Source of the DNA: Roseateles aquatilis
GTDB lineage: Bacteria > Pseudomonadota > Gammaproteobacteria > Burkholderiales > Burkholderiaceae_C
Assembly (NCBI RefSeq): GCF_002205645.1
Contig: NZ_NIOF01000001.1
Span: 992,001-1,056,000, forward strand
DNA: 64,000 nt
Reading direction: 5' to 3'
Shown here: positions 10,386-19,562 of the stretch, one piece after another
Layout of the letters: each line of letters starts with the position of its first letter
Position numbering within the stretch: position 1 is the stretch's first letter
Translations under genes and position numbers: made by a program
Notes under the pieces: model-generated
Seen by the model: only the letters and a program-made list of their open reading frames with translations
Databases searched by the model: none
Told to the model about the DNA's origin: nothing

Positions 10386-11192
10386 TCAGGGCGTGGTGCC
10401 GCCACGCTTCTCCGCCTCGGCCTGCGCCTCGGCATCCGGCGACCGCGTGTAGCGGGCGAAGGCATTGGCGGCCCAGAGACCCACCTCGTACAGCAGGCAC
10501 ATCGGAATCGCGAGCGCGAGCTGCGAGACGATGTCCGGCGGCGTGATCACCGCCGCGATGACGAAGGCCAGCACGATGAAGTAGCCGCGAAACTGCTTAA
10601 GCTGCGTCACCGTCACCAGGCCCATCCGCGCCAGCACCACCACCACCACCGGCACCTCGAAGGCGGCGCCGAAGGCGATGAACATGTTCATCACGAAGCC
10701 CAGGTAGGCCTCGATGTCTGGCGCGGCGGTGATGCTCTTCGGCGCGAAGCTCTGGATGAAGGTGAAGACCTTGCCGAACACGAAGAAGTAGCAGAACGCC
10801 ACGCCCGAGAAGAACAGCAAGGTGCTGGAGACCACCAGCGGCATCACCAGCCGCTTCTCGTGCGAGTACAGGCCCGGCGCCACGAACGCCCAGACCTGGT
10901 ACAGCACCACCGGCAGCGCCAGCAGGAAGGCGGCCAGCAGCGTGATCTTGAGCGGGACGAGGAACGGCGACAGCACGTTCGTCGCGATCATCGAGGACCC
11001 CTGCGGCAGGTGCGACACCAGCGGCACCGCCAGCAGGTCGAACAGGCCGCCGGGACCGGGCCAGAAGCACAGCAGCCCGAACGCCACGCCGACGGCCAGC
11101 ATCGCCCGGATCAACCGGTCGCGCAGCTCCATCAGGTGGGACACGAAGGGCTGTTCGGTGCCGGCCAGTTCGTCTTCTTTGGGGCTGCTCAT
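10386..11192 (-). CDS. tatC: Sec-independent protein translocase TatC
   Basis: TatC is the polytopic receptor of the twin-arginine translocase and binds the RR signal of folded substrates. The 268-residue product has the N-terminal cytoplasmic signature QPFVSHLMELRDRLIRA and six predicted membrane helices. It also has the conserved periplasmic FxxxxxPGLY region (VWAFVAPGLYSHEKR) and a charged C-terminal tail. The start overlaps the tatB stop (TAATG), indicating coupled translation. It closes the tatA-tatB-tatC group at the end of a long same-strand run that begins at argB. Confidence 0.97.
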   Translation of the reverse strand: MSSPKEDELAGTEQPFVSHLMELRDRLIRAMLAVGVAFGLLCFWPGPGGLFDLLAVPLVSHLPQGSSMIATNVLSPFLVPLKITLLAAFLLALPVVLYQVWAFVAPGLYSHEKRLVMPLVVSSTLLFFSGVAFCYFFVFGKVFTFIQSFAPKSITAAPDIEAYLGFVMNMFIAFGAAFEVPVVVVVLARMGLVTVTQLKQFRGYFIVLAFVIAAVITPPDIVSQLALAIPMCLLYEVGLWAANAFARYTRSPDAEAQAEAEKRGGTTP

Positions 11193-11674
11193 TAGGCTCG
11201 GCCTGGGGGACGGAAGCGGGCCACGCGGGCCGCGCCGGATTGGGCATGGCGACGCACGCCCTGCCGCTGCTTGTACCAGACCGGCGTCGCGCCGCGCTTG
11301 ACGCGCCAGTTCTTCTTCGGGTGCGCGTAGACGGGCACCGGGCCGGACGCGCCGCCGATCGTGCCGTCCGGCGCCGTGCCGTCGATGGACAGGTCGGACC
11401 AGGTCGACTGCAGGGACTGGCTCGCCGAGTCCATCTCCTGCCTGACGCTCGAATGCACGTCGCTGACGGCGGTCTCGAACTGGCCCTTCATCTTCTGGAG
11501 TTCTTCCAGCTCGATGGACCGGTTCACCTCCGCCTTCACGTCGGACACGTAGCGCTGCGCCTTGCCCAGCAGATGGCCCACCGTCCGCGCGACGCGCGGC
11601 AGGCGCTCAGGGCCGAGCACGACCAGCGCGACCGCGCCGATCAGGGCCAGCTTGTCGAAGCCGAAATCGACCAT
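11192..11674 (-). CDS. tatB: Sec-independent protein translocase TatB
   Basis: TatB is the single-span partner of TatC in the substrate receptor complex. The 160-residue product begins [21 protein letters not shown], then [10 protein letters not shown], the standard membrane helix, hinge and amphipathic helix. A long charged helix and a basic C-terminal tail follow. Betaproteobacterial TatB proteins often have such tails. It sits 11 bases after tatA and shares a base with tatC. Confidence 0.95.
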   Translation of the reverse strand: MVDFGFDKLALIGAVALVVLGPERLPRVARTVGHLLGKAQRYVSDVKAEVNRSIELEELQKMKGQFETAVSDVHSSVRQEMDSASQSLQSTWSDLSIDGTAPDGTIGGASGPVPVYAHPKKNWRVKRGATPVWYKQRQGVRRHAQSGAARVARFRPPGRA

Positions 11675-11685
11675 GCCCGTCGCGC

Positions 11686-11913
11686 TCAGCGATGGGTCTT
11701 GGCGTCGACGTCAACCGTGTTCGGGTCGGCGGCCTTGTTGGTGTTCGCGACCTGCTGCGGCGGCGCGTCGGTCGAGCCGTCCTTCATGCCGTCCTTGAAG
11801 CCCTTCACCGCGGCGCCGAGGTCGCCGCCCACGTTGCGCAGCTTCTTGGTGCCGAAGACGGCGATCACGACGACCAGCACGATCAGCCAATGCCAGATGC
11901 TCAAACTACCCAT
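11686..11913 (-). CDS. tatA: Sec-independent protein translocase TatA
   Basis: TatA oligomerises to form the translocation path of the Tat system. The 75-residue product has the usual very short N terminus, one membrane helix ([16 protein letters not shown]), the [19 protein letters not shown] amphipathic helix and an acidic, disordered tail. Order and spacing with tatB and tatC are canonical. Confidence 0.96.
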   Translation of the reverse strand: MGSLSIWHWLIVLVVVIAVFGTKKLRNVGGDLGAAVKGFKDGMKDGSTDAPPQQVANTNKAADPNTVDVDAKTHR

Positions 11914-12059
11914 GACGTTCTCCTGAGAGGAATCCGAAATTCTACGGTCCGCAGATGACAGGCATCGTGGCGATCTACGCCATCCCTTGCCCGCAGTAGC
12001 GGCTTACCGGCCAGACGCCGCCCGATGGGCGAACGACGCCAGCCACGTGGGGCCGATCC

Positions 12060-12407
12060 TCAGCCCTTCAACCAGGGGCGCGGCCCCCCGATCGCATGCA
12101 TGTGAAGGTGGAAGACTTCCTGGCCGCCGTCCGCCCCCGTGTTGACCAGCGTGCGGAAGCCGTTGGTGACGCCCAGCTCCTTCATCAGCCGCGGCGCCAG
12201 CACCGTCATCTTGCCCATCAGCGCGGCATGTTCCGGGCCCAGGTCCACCATGCTGGCGATGTGCAGCTTGGGGATCAGCAGGATGTGCACCGGCGCCCAC
12301 GGGTGGATGTCATGGAAGGCCAGCACGTCGTCGTCCTCGTAGACCTTGCGGGACGGAATCTGGCCCTGGACGATCTTGCAGAAGAGGCAGTTGGGGTCGT
12401 GGCTCAT
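12060..12407 (-). CDS. hinT: HIT-family nucleotide-binding protein (HinT-like)
   Basis: A 115-residue histidine-triad protein of the HinT branch, which hydrolyses nucleoside phosphoramidates. The N-terminal CLFCKIVQGQIPS and the catalytic triad HLHMHAIGG near the C terminus are both present, and length is right for a stand-alone HIT protein. It lies between the small membrane protein gene and tatA. hisI-hisE-membrane protein-HIT-tatABC is a familiar order in betaproteobacteria. Confidence 0.94.
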   Translation of the reverse strand: MSHDPNCLFCKIVQGQIPSRKVYEDDDVLAFHDIHPWAPVHILLIPKLHIASMVDLGPEHAALMGKMTVLAPRLMKELGVTNGFRTLVNTGADGGQEVFHLHMHAIGGPRPWLKG

Positions 12408-12461
12408 GGTGACGCGAGGCGGAGGACGTTCAGGATCGGAAAAGACGCGCGCGGACGTTCG

Positions 12462-12884
12462 TCATACCGGCATCGGCCGGCGGTCGTTCATCGCCAGCCA
12501 GCCGCGCACGATGCGGTACAGGAACCAGATCGAGATCGCGCACCAGGCGATCCAGCCCGGCAGCACGAACAGGAACCACAGCGGGATCGTGACGATGTAC
12601 AGGATGCCGCACCACAGCACGCTGCGCAGCCGCCACGAGAAATGGCTGGCCTGCCAGGTGCCGGCGGCGTCGTCGCGCTTCACCAGGTCGACGATGACCG
12701 CCACGATCAGCAACACGATGCTGGCCTGCACGCCGGGCAGCAAGGCGCCGATGGCGACGATGGCGTGCAGCACGTAGCTGATCACGCCGATCGTGCGCAG
12801 GCTGGCCTCGCGCTCCGGGTCCAGCAGCACGGTCGGCCGGCTGTCGACGCTCGGATCGACGCGGGGATCGGCGGAATCGGTCAT
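12462..12884 (-). CDS. Small polytopic membrane protein (DUF4870-like)
   Basis: A 140-residue protein with a hydrophilic N terminus and about four hydrophobic segments. The pattern '[19 protein letters not shown]..' with a later '[13 protein letters not shown]' fits the DUF4870/Tic20-like group of small membrane proteins with unknown function. Its ATG overlaps the hisE stop as ATGA, so it is translationally coupled to the histidine genes even though no role in histidine synthesis is known. Confidence 0.75.
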   Translation of the reverse strand: MTDSADPRVDPSVDSRPTVLLDPEREASLRTIGVISYVLHAIVAIGALLPGVQASIVLLIVAVIVDLVKRDDAAGTWQASHFSWRLRSVLWCGILYIVTIPLWFLFVLPGWIAWCAISIWFLYRIVRGWLAMNDRRPMPV

Positions 12885-13294
12885 GCACCCTCCTTCGTGC
12901 CCCTGCGGGCGAATTCCTCGAGGCCGGACAGCCCCTCGCGGCGGGCCAGCTCGGCCAGCACGCGCTCGGGACGGACATCGAGCGCGGCCAGCGCCACGAT
13001 CGAGTGGAACCACAGATCGGCGACCTCGTAGACCAGCTTCTGCGGGTCGCCGTCCTTGGCGGCGATGACGACCTCGGTGGCCTCCTCGCCGACCTTCTTG
13101 AGAATCTGGTCCAGGCCCTTGGCGAACAGCTTGGCGACGTAACTCTTGTCCGGATCGCCCTCGGCGCGACGCCGTGCCACGATCTCCCCCAGATGGGCCA
13201 GCACGTCGTCACCGGACGGCGCGACGGAGGCCGTGGCCGAAGCCGGCGGCATGGCGGAGGAATCGGACGATGGCACGGTCTGGCGCTCGCTCAT
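12881..13294 (-). CDS. hisE: Phosphoribosyl-ATP pyrophosphatase
   Basis: HisE removes pyrophosphate from phosphoribosyl-ATP, the second step of histidine synthesis. The 137-residue product has the MazG-like core: [32 protein letters not shown], here cited by its KVGEEATE metal-binding helix, and the later [14 protein letters not shown]. The first 35 residues are a low-complexity Ser/Ala/Pro extension. It follows hisI by 19 bases. The enzyme is separate from HisI here, as usual in betaproteobacteria. Confidence 0.95.
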   Translation of the reverse strand: MSERQTVPSSDSSAMPPASATASVAPSGDDVLAHLGEIVARRRAEGDPDKSYVAKLFAKGLDQILKKVGEEATEVVIAAKDGDPQKLVYEVADLWFHSIVALAALDVRPERVLAELARREGLSGLEEFARRGTKEGA

Positions 13295-13313
13295 GGTGTC
13301 TGGACGCGGATCT

Positions 13314-13706
13314 TCAGGGCTTGTAGATGCTGGCCGGGTCCTTCAGGACCGGCTCGACGCTCGTCCACTGCCCGTCCTGCAGCTTCTGGAAGAAGCAGCT
13401 GTGGCGGCCGGTGTGGCAGGCGATGCCGGGCTCGTGGCCGTGCTGGGTGATGGTCAGCAGCACGACGTCGTTGTCGCAGTCCAGGCGGATGCCGTGGACC
13501 TGCTGCACGTGGCCGGACTCCTCGCCCTTGTGCCAGAGCTTCTGGCGCGAGCGGCTCCAGTACACGGCCTCGCCCAGCGCCGCGGTGCGGGCCAGCGCGT
13601 CGCGATTCATCCACGCGAACATGAGGATGTCGCCGGAGCCTTGCTCCTGGGCGATGACGGGCACCAGCCCGTCGCGGTCCCACTTGATCTGATCCAGCCA
13701 GTCCAT
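13314..13706 (-). CDS. hisI: Phosphoribosyl-AMP cyclohydrolase
   Basis: HisI opens the purine ring of phosphoribosyl-AMP in the third step of histidine synthesis. The 130-residue product has MLMFAWMN-type and [18 protein letters not shown] segments, then the metal-site DCDNDVVLL and the cysteine-containing [14 protein letters not shown]. The start at 13706 (MDWLDQIKW) matches family length. An in-frame ATG at 13763 has a better GGAG but would overlap the mutT-like gene and add 19 residues. hisF and the other his genes are not adjacent, so this his segment is detached from the rest of the pathway. Confidence 0.94.
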   Translation of the reverse strand: MDWLDQIKWDRDGLVPVIAQEQGSGDILMFAWMNRDALARTAALGEAVYWSRSRQKLWHKGEESGHVQQVHGIRLDCDNDVVLLTITQHGHEPGIACHTGRHSCFFQKLQDGQWTSVEPVLKDPASIYKP

Positions 13707-13752
13707 CGCGGCAGTGTAGTCCCCGGCCACGCCTTGAACGGCCCTCGAACCT

Positions 13753-14241
13753 TCAGACGACATGGGTGGCTCCGACGTGGAAGCGCTCGGCCGCGAACCA
13801 TTGCAGCACCGGGATCGTGCCCGGCAGCACCGGCGCCACCTGCACCGGCAGGCTCTGCCAGCTCATGGCCTGGTGCTCGCGCATCTCGAACTCGCCCTGC
13901 CAGTCGTAGACCTTGCAGAAGTTCAAGCGCACCTTGGCGTGCGGGTACTCCATCAGCTCGATCTTCCACGGGTGCGCGGCGGCGATGGTGATGCCCAGTT
14001 CCTCGTGCAGCTCGCGGCGCAGGGCCTGCTCGACGGTTTCGCCGGTCTCGAGCTTGCCGCCGGGGAACTCCCAGTAGCCGGCGTAGACCTTGCCCTCGGG
14101 GCGGGACGTCATCAGGAACTCCGTCTCGCGGCCGTGGGCGTCGCGCCGCACCAGCACGCCGACGGCCACCTCGACGGGCACGCGGTCGGTCGCCGCGACG
14201 GGGCTGTGGGGGCTGGCGGTTTGGTTCACGCGTTCAGACAT
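13753..14241 (-). CDS. NUDIX hydrolase (MutT-like)
   Basis: A 162-residue NUDIX pyrophosphohydrolase. The complete Nudix box is present in [18 protein letters not shown] followed by HEELGI. Other MutT-like traits are an N-terminal [12 protein letters not shown] and a YWEFPGGK entry. MutT clears 8-oxo-dGTP and related oxidised nucleotides, and the similarity makes that the first guess; substrate cannot be fixed from sequence. The start at 14241 (MSERVNQ) overlaps the end of the DUF815 ATPase by eight bases, so the two are likely co-translated. Confidence 0.88.
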   Translation of the reverse strand: MSERVNQTASPHSPVAATDRVPVEVAVGVLVRRDAHGRETEFLMTSRPEGKVYAGYWEFPGGKLETGETVEQALRRELHEELGITIAAAHPWKIELMEYPHAKVRLNFCKVYDWQGEFEMREHQAMSWQSLPVQVAPVLPGTIPVLQWFAAERFHVGATHVV

Positions 14242-15187
14242 GGTCCAGTCCTTCCGGCGCGGCGTCGTCCGCCGGGCGCGGTGCCGGGGCCACGCTGTCG
14301 TCGGCCCCGCCACGGCCCGCCAGGTCGCGGGCGAATTGATAGGCCACGCGGCCCGATCGCGAGCCGCGCTCCAGCGCCCAGACCAGCGCCGGCTGGCGCG
14401 CGGCCTCGATGCGCGCGGCGTCCAGGCCGAAATGCGACAGCCACTGCGCCACGATCGCCAGGTACTCCTGCTGGCTGAAGCCGTAGAAGCTGATCCACAG
14501 GCCGAAGCGCTCGGACAACGAGATCTTCTCCTCGACCGCCTCGCCGGGATGCACCTCGACGTTGCCGTCGCGCTCCGCGTGCTTGTAGCCGAGGTTGTCC
14601 TTCATCTGCTCGGGCAGCAGGTGGCGCCGGTTGCTGGTCGCGTAGATCAGCAGGTTGTCGGTGGCGGCGGCGACGGAGCCGTCCAGCATCGACTTCAGCG
14701 CCTTGTAGCCGGCCTCGCCCTCGTCGAAGCTGAGGTCGTCGCAGAAGATGACGAAACGCTCGGGCCGATCGGCGATCAGGTCGGCCAGGTCCGGCAGGTC
14801 GACCAGGTCGGCCTTGTCGACCTCGATCAGGCGCAGGCCCTGGTCGGCGAACTCGTTCAGGCAGGCCTTGATCAGCGAGCTCTTGCCGGTGCCGCGGGCA
14901 CCGGTCAGCAGCACGTTGTTGGCGGGCTGGCCCTGGACGAACTGGCGGGTGTTGCGCAGCAGGCGTTCCTTCTGCGGCTCGACCTCCTTGAGGTCGCCCA
15001 GCCGGATCGCCGACAGATGCCGGACCGGCTCCAGCCGCGCGCTCGCGCCGCGCTTGCGGTAGCGGAACGCGACGGCCGCGCCCCAGTCGGGCGGCGTCAG
15101 GGGCTGGGGCAGCACGGCCTCCAGGCGATTCAGCAGGGCGTCGGCACGCCGCAGCAGGGCATCGAGGGGGGTGAGGACGTCGGACAT
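14234..15187 (-). CDS. DUF815-family ATPase
   Basis: A 317-residue AAA-type ATPase of the DUF815 family. Walker A is LLTGARGTGKSSLIK and Walker B-like FVIFCDDLSF. A sensor-like YATSNRRHL and an arginine-containing ERFGLWISFYGF follow. Function is unknown. Its pairing with a MutT-like NUDIX gene recurs in betaproteobacteria as I recall. The start at 15187 (MSDVLTPLDALL) excludes an upstream ATG at 15247 that would add 20 residues without a Shine-Dalgarno site. Confidence 0.85.
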   Translation of the reverse strand: MSDVLTPLDALLRRADALLNRLEAVLPQPLTPPDWGAAVAFRYRKRGASARLEPVRHLSAIRLGDLKEVEPQKERLLRNTRQFVQGQPANNVLLTGARGTGKSSLIKACLNEFADQGLRLIEVDKADLVDLPDLADLIADRPERFVIFCDDLSFDEGEAGYKALKSMLDGSVAAATDNLLIYATSNRRHLLPEQMKDNLGYKHAERDGNVEVHPGEAVEEKISLSERFGLWISFYGFSQQEYLAIVAQWLSHFGLDAARIEAARQPALVWALERGSRSGRVAYQFARDLAGRGGADDSVAPAPRPADDAAPEGLDHV

Positions 15188-15253
15188 GGCGCCGAGTTTA
15201 GAGGCCGGGCCAGGTGAAATCGGGCGCCAGGCGGCGCGCGCGTTCACGTCCGA

Positions 15254-15922
15254 TCAAGCGAGCATTCGCAGCGCCGCATCCAGTTGCTCGGTCGGCAGGC
15301 GCTTGAAGCCCGAGCGCGCATAACGCTGCAGCCGGCCGATGATGAAGCTCACCAGCACCGAGGACTGCGCCTGCGCCTCCACCGTCGGCGTGCTGGAGCC
15401 GGAGGCCTCCGCCGCCGAGCGCAGGGCCTGGCGCAGCGACGACTCGACCTTGTCGAAGAACTGGTTCATGCGCGCCACCAGCCGTTCGTTCTCGTACACC
15501 AGCGCGTCGCCGACCATCACGCGGGTCATGCCGGGATTGCGCTCGCCGAATTGCAGCAGCACGGTGACGATGCGCTGCGCCTGCGCCAGGCCCGAGGGCT
15601 CACGCTCGGCGATCTGGTTGAGCAGCGAAAAGATGCTGGTCTCGATGAACTCGATCAGCCCCTCGAACATCTGCGCCTTGCTGGCGAAGTGGCGATAGAG
15701 CGCCGCTTCGCTGACCTCCAGGCGCGCCGCCAGGGCGGCCGTGGTGACGCGGTCGGCGCCGGGCTGCTCCAGCATGCTGGCCAGGGTCTGCAGGATCTGC
15801 ACCCGGCGCTCCCCCGGCTTGAGGCGTTTGCGCGGCAACTCGGCGGACTTGGTCGCTGCGGAGTCCGCGTCAGGGGGGCTGGTTTGCATGGGGGAGGCCG
15901 GAGTGTGCGGCGATTCTGGCAC
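15254..15922 (-). CDS. slmA: TetR-type nucleoid occlusion factor SlmA
   Basis: SlmA binds specific chromosomal sites and blocks FtsZ ring assembly over the nucleoid. The 222-residue product has an N-terminal TetR helix-turn-helix (ILQTLASML, VTTAALAARLEVSEAALYRHF, about residues 43-80) and the SlmA-like ligand domain (MFEGLIEFIETSIFSLLNQI and YENERLVARMNQFFDKVE). The GTG start at 15922 is preceded by AAGGAG twelve bases upstream; an ATG at 15889 is the alternative. Its place downstream of argB and the HAD gene is the usual one, but a response-regulator gene intervenes here. Confidence 0.9.
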   Translation of the reverse strand: MPESPHTPASPMQTSPPDADSAATKSAELPRKRLKPGERRVQILQTLASMLEQPGADRVTTAALAARLEVSEAALYRHFASKAQMFEGLIEFIETSIFSLLNQIAEREPSGLAQAQRIVTVLLQFGERNPGMTRVMVGDALVYENERLVARMNQFFDKVESSLRQALRSAAEASGSSTPTVEAQAQSSVLVSFIIGRLQRYARSGFKRLPTEQLDAALRMLA

Positions 15923-15978
15923 AGCCGACCATCGCTCCTTCGAAGCGTGCCGGACGGCGTACGCCGGCCCGGGAAGCG

Positions 15979-16665
15979 TCAGTCGCGCAGCCAGCCCAGG
16001 CGCCGTGCCTCGTAGATCGCCTCGACCTTGGAGCGCACCTGCAGCTTGCGGTAGGTGCGCTTCACGTAGGTCATGATCGTGTGCGGCGACACGTTCATGA
16101 ACTGCGCGATCTCGTCGAAGGTGAAGCCCTTGGCGGCCAGGTGCAGGACGCGGGACTCCTGCTCGGACAGCGCCACGACCTGCTCGTCGACCAGCGGCAT
16201 CGGCGCCGATTCCCCGAAGCCGCGCGGCGCATGGCCGTTCTGCGGCGCCAGCCGCAACAGCAACCGCCGCGCGATCACCGGGCTGATCGGGCTGCCGCCC
16301 GCGCGCAGCGAGCGCAGCTGGCCCGGCAGGTCCAGCGCGAGCGAGTCCTTCAGCAGATAACCGGTCGCGCCGGCCTCGATGCTGGAGAGCACGTGCTGCT
16401 CGTCACCGAAGACCGAGATGACCATCACCTCGCACTCGGGCGCGACGTGGGCCGCGTGGCGGATCAACTCGATGCCGCTGCCGCCGGGCAGGTCGAGGTC
16501 GACCAGCAGCACGTCGGGACGCGTCTGATCGAACATCTTCCGGCCTTGCGGCAGGTCGGTGGCCATGCCGACAAGCCGGATGTCGGGCGCCTTTTCGAGG
16601 GCGTGGGCAAAGGCTTCGCGGAACCGGAGCTGGTCCTCGACGATCAAGACGCTGAATAGTGACAT
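15979..16665 (-). CDS. LuxR/NarL-type response regulator
   Basis: A 228-residue response regulator. The receiver domain (about residues 1-120) has the acidic pair in VLIVEDQ, the phospho-accepting aspartate in VLLVDLDLPGGSG and the lysine in GYLLKDS. The C-terminal helix-turn-helix (LSEQESRVLHLAAKGFTFDEIAQFMNVSPHTI, cited by LSEQESRVL and NVSPHTI) is of the LuxR type. There is no histidine kinase gene next to it. It lies between the HAD and slmA genes, 57 bases before slmA. The start at 16665 has a GAGGGA upstream. Confidence 0.92.
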   Translation of the reverse strand: MSLFSVLIVEDQLRFREAFAHALEKAPDIRLVGMATDLPQGRKMFDQTRPDVLLVDLDLPGGSGIELIRHAAHVAPECEVMVISVFGDEQHVLSSIEAGATGYLLKDSLALDLPGQLRSLRAGGSPISPVIARRLLLRLAPQNGHAPRGFGESAPMPLVDEQVVALSEQESRVLHLAAKGFTFDEIAQFMNVSPHTIMTYVKRTYRKLQVRSKVEAIYEARRLGWLRD

Positions 16666-16811
16666 GCAATCCCTCACGGCTTTGGAGCCGTTCCGGCGCA
16701 TTCTGGGTTGTCACGGGTTTGAGCGGCAATCCCCAGCTTGCAGTGGTATGACCTTGGACAGGTCGTTCGGCCGAAGGCCGCACCAGCAAATCGCGATCCC
16801 GCGACGGCCCG

Positions 16812-16830
16812 CACCCCCTCATCGAGGGGG
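16812..16830. repeat. Repeated 17-bp hairpin element, copy 1
   Basis: CACCCCCTCATCGAGGG begins here. The segment CCCCCTC-ATC-GAGGGGG folds into a 7-bp stem 14 bases after the HAD stop, so it may end the argB-HAD transcript. The same 17 bases recur at 21030-21046 inside a gene. There is no U tract. Confidence 0.55.
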
Positions 16831-16843
16831 GATGGGGTGTGGT

Positions 16844-17569
16844 TCAAAGGCGAAGATCGCGTAGCCGGCTGACGCGCCGGTCGACATACGCGGGGCGGCG
16901 CCGCGTCCGGGTGGGCATCCAGCCTCGCATCCAGACCGTGCGCATGCCAAGCGCATGGGCGGTCTTCAGATTGGGCGCGCTGTCCTCGACCAGCGTGCAG
17001 CGTGACGGCGCCAGGCGCAGTTGCGCGCAGACATGCGCGTACATCCGCGCGTCGGGCTTGGGTCGGTAGTGGCCGAACATGCGCATGTGCTCGACGCTGA
17101 GCACGCGCTCGAAGCAAGGCGCGATGCCCAGCGCCTCGAGGACACGTTGGGCATAGCGCTGCGGCGCGTTGGTCAGCAGCACCTTGCGGCCCGGCAGGCG
17201 CCGCAGCCACGCCAGGTCGGGCCGCGCGGCGCGCAGCAGCGCCTCCAGCCCGGGCAGCGCATGCGCCTCGGCGAGGAAGTGCGCGGCGTCGATGTCGTGA
17301 TGGCGGATCAGCCCCATCAGCGTCGCGCCGTAGGCCCGCCAGTAGCGGTCGCGCAGGGCCTTGGCCGCGTCGATGTCCAGGCCCAGGTGGCGGACCATGT
17401 AGTCGTTCATCGCCGAGCCGATGGCGGCGAAGGAGCCGCCGCTGGCGTGATGCAGCGTGTCGTCCAGGTCGAAGAGCCAGACGCCGTCGCCGCGGCGGCG
17501 CGCGCCCGCCAGCGGCGCGCCACGCCCGCGACGACGGTCGCGGCGGGTGTGGGGCGGCAGGCGGGCCAA
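16844..17569 (-). CDS. HAD-superfamily pyrimidine 5'-nucleotidase-like phosphatase
   Basis: A 241-residue HAD phosphatase of the Sdt1/pyrimidine 5'-nucleotidase type. The nucleophile motif is FDLDDTLHHA, the serine/threonine motif LLTNAPQRYAQ, and the C-terminal acidic motif LVEDSAPNLKTA. The 'KPDARMYAHVCAQL' stretch supplies the conserved lysine. No ATG precedes the first motif in frame; a TTG at 17569, 14 bases after the argB stop, is the likely start, so translation may be coupled to argB. argB followed by this HAD gene is a common pair in Burkholderiales. Confidence 0.8.
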   Translation of the reverse strand: MARLPPHTRRDRRRGRGAPLAGARRRGDGVWLFDLDDTLHHASGGSFAAIGSAMNDYMVRHLGLDIDAAKALRDRYWRAYGATLMGLIRHHDIDAAHFLAEAHALPGLEALLRAARPDLAWLRRLPGRKVLLTNAPQRYAQRVLEALGIAPCFERVLSVEHMRMFGHYRPKPDARMYAHVCAQLRLAPSRCTLVEDSAPNLKTAHALGMRTVWMRGWMPTRTRRRPAYVDRRVSRLRDLRL

Positions 17570-17583
17570 CGCGACCGGGCCGC

Positions 17584-18498
17584 TCAGTGCGAGCGGATCA
17601 TCGTGCCGTAAGCCTGCTCCGACAGGATCTCCAGCAGCATGGCATGCGGCACGCGGCCGTCGATGATGTGGACCGCCTTGACACCGCTGCGCGCCGCGTC
17701 GAGCGCCGAGGCGATCTTGGGCAGCATGCCGCCCGACAGCGTGCCATCGGCGAAGAGCTCGTCGATCTCGCGCGCCGACAGGTCGGTCAGCAGGTTGCCC
17801 TGCTTGTCCAGCACGCCCGGGGTGTTGGTGAGCAGCACCAGCTTCTCGGCCTTCAGCACCTCGGCCAGCTTGCCTGCGACGACGTCGGCGTTGATGTTGT
17901 AGCTCTCGTTGCTCTCGCCGAAGCCGATCGGGCTGATGACGGGGATGAACTGGTCGTCCTGCAGCGCCTTCACGACGCTGGGGTCGATGGCGACGATGTC
18001 GCCGACCGAACCGACGTCGTGCTCCTTGGCCGGGTCGTCCTTGTCGATCAGCTTGAGCTTCTTGGCGCGGATCATGCCGCCGTCGCGGCCGGTCAACCCG
18101 ACCGCCTTGCCGCCGGCGACGTTGATCAGGCCGACGATGTCCTGCTGCACCTCGCCGGCCAGCACCCATTCGACGACGCTCATCGTCTCCTCGTCGGTGA
18201 CGCGCATGCCCTGGATGAAGTGGCCCTTCTTGCCGAGCTTGTTGAGCGCGTCCTCGATCTGCGGACCGCCGCCGTGCACGACGACGGGGTTCAGGCCGAC
18301 CAGCTTCAGCAGCACCACGTCCTCGGCGAAGTCCTGCTGCAGCGCGGGGTCGGTCATCGCGTTGCCACCGTATTTGATGACGATGGTCTTGCCGTGGTAC
18401 TTGCGGATGTAGGGCAGCGCCTGGGACAGCAGCTCGGCCTTGTCGCGCGGCGGGATGTGGCTCAGGTCGGCGTCGTGGACGGGCGGGGTGTTGCTCAT
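17584..18498 (-). CDS. argB: Acetylglutamate kinase
   Basis: ArgB phosphorylates N-acetyl-L-glutamate, the second and often arginine-inhibited step of arginine synthesis. The 304-residue product has the amino-acid-kinase signatures [20 protein letters not shown] and the C-terminal [10 protein letters not shown] and [10 protein letters not shown]-terminal residues before the kinase core form a helix as in the arginine-sensitive enzymes. It heads a minus-strand run that continues through the HAD gene, the response regulator and slmA. Confidence 0.97.
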   Translation of the reverse strand: MSNTPPVHDADLSHIPPRDKAELLSQALPYIRKYHGKTIVIKYGGNAMTDPALQQDFAEDVVLLKLVGLNPVVVHGGGPQIEDALNKLGKKGHFIQGMRVTDEETMSVVEWVLAGEVQQDIVGLINVAGGKAVGLTGRDGGMIRAKKLKLIDKDDPAKEHDVGSVGDIVAIDPSVVKALQDDQFIPVISPIGFGESNESYNINADVVAGKLAEVLKAEKLVLLTNTPGVLDKQGNLLTDLSAREIDELFADGTLSGGMLPKIASALDAARSGVKAVHIIDGRVPHAMLLEILSEQAYGTMIRSH

Positions 18499-18569
18499 GG
18501 TGCAGTCCGGAAGGGGCTGAGGGGGTGGGACGGAACAGGCGGCATTCTAGGACCGGCAAAATCGAAACC

Positions 18570-19562
18570 ATGCAAGTGCAGCAATACCTCAAGCTCTCGG
18601 CCGCCGTGGCCGTGCTGACCATCGCCCTGAAGACGGCCGCCTGGTGGTGGACCGGCTCGGTGAGCCTGGCCTCGGACGCGCTCGAATCGGGGGTGAACCT
18701 GGTGGGCGCGCTCTTCGGGCTGGCCATGGTGACGATCGCCCGCCGGCCGCCCGACGAGGACCATCCCTTCGGCCACCACAAGGCCGAGTACTTCTCCAGC
18801 GCCTTCGAGGGCGCGCTGATCCTGATCGCCGCGCTGGGCATCGGCTGGGCCGCGGTCGAGCGGCTGCGCGCGCCGCAGCCGCTCGAACAGCTCGGCCTGG
18901 GCATGGCGCTGTCGCTGGTCAGTACGGCCATCAACGGCGGGCTGGCGTGGGTGATGCTCAGGGCCTCGCGCGAGCACCGCTCGATCGCGCTGGAGGCCGA
19001 CGCGCGCCACCTCTTCACCGACGTGTGGACGTCGGTGGGCGTCGTCGTCGGCCTGATCGGCGTGATGCTGACGGGCTGGACCTGGCTGGACCCGTTGCTG
19101 GCGATCCTGGTGGCGCTGAACATCCTGCGCGAGGCGGTGCACCTGATGTGGCGCTCCACCGGCGGCCTGATGGACCAGGCGCTGGATCCCGAGGACCAGC
19201 GCGCGATCGCCGCCGTGCTGGCCGGCTTCGAATCGCCGGACCTGCGCTTCGACCACGTCGCCACGCGCGTGGCCGGTCAGCAGCGCCATGTCGACCTGCA
19301 CCTGCACGTGCCCGCGCGCTGGACGCTCGGTCACGCCGCCGCGCTGCGCGGCGAGGTGGAGCAGGCGCTGATGCGCGCCCTGCCCGGCCTGCGCGCCAGC
19401 ATCCAGTTGCTGCCGATGAACGTCGAGACGCGCTTCGCCGAGATGGCGGAAGGGACCGGAAGCGGTGGCCCGCCGTCATCGGCGCCGGGCGCGGCCTCGG
19501 TGTCCGCGTCCCCGGCGGGCCTGCCGCCCACGGTCCCCGCCGACGGCGGGGCTCGCCCATGA
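18570..19562 (+). CDS. CDF-family divalent cation efflux transporter
   Basis: A 330-residue cation diffusion facilitator that probably exports Zn, Fe or Mn with proton antiport. Six helices are seen, with the helix-II metal site [12 protein letters not shown] and the helix-V site [11 protein letters not shown] that together supply the Asp/His ligands. The C-terminal domain has [21 protein letters not shown] Ser/Ala/Pro-rich tail of about 35 residues is unusual. The start at 18570 (MQVQQYLKL) is preferred on similarity. It overlaps dtd by ATGA. Substrate is not decided by the motif alone. Confidence 0.9.
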   Translation: MQVQQYLKLSAAVAVLTIALKTAAWWWTGSVSLASDALESGVNLVGALFGLAMVTIARRPPDEDHPFGHHKAEYFSSAFEGALILIAALGIGWAAVERLRAPQPLEQLGLGMALSLVSTAINGGLAWVMLRASREHRSIALEADARHLFTDVWTSVGVVVGLIGVMLTGWTWLDPLLAILVALNILREAVHLMWRSTGGLMDQALDPEDQRAIAAVLAGFESPDLRFDHVATRVAGQQRHVDLHLHVPARWTLGHAAALRGEVEQALMRALPGLRASIQLLPMNVETRFAEMAEGTGSGGPPSSAPGAASVSASPAGLPPTVPADGGARP

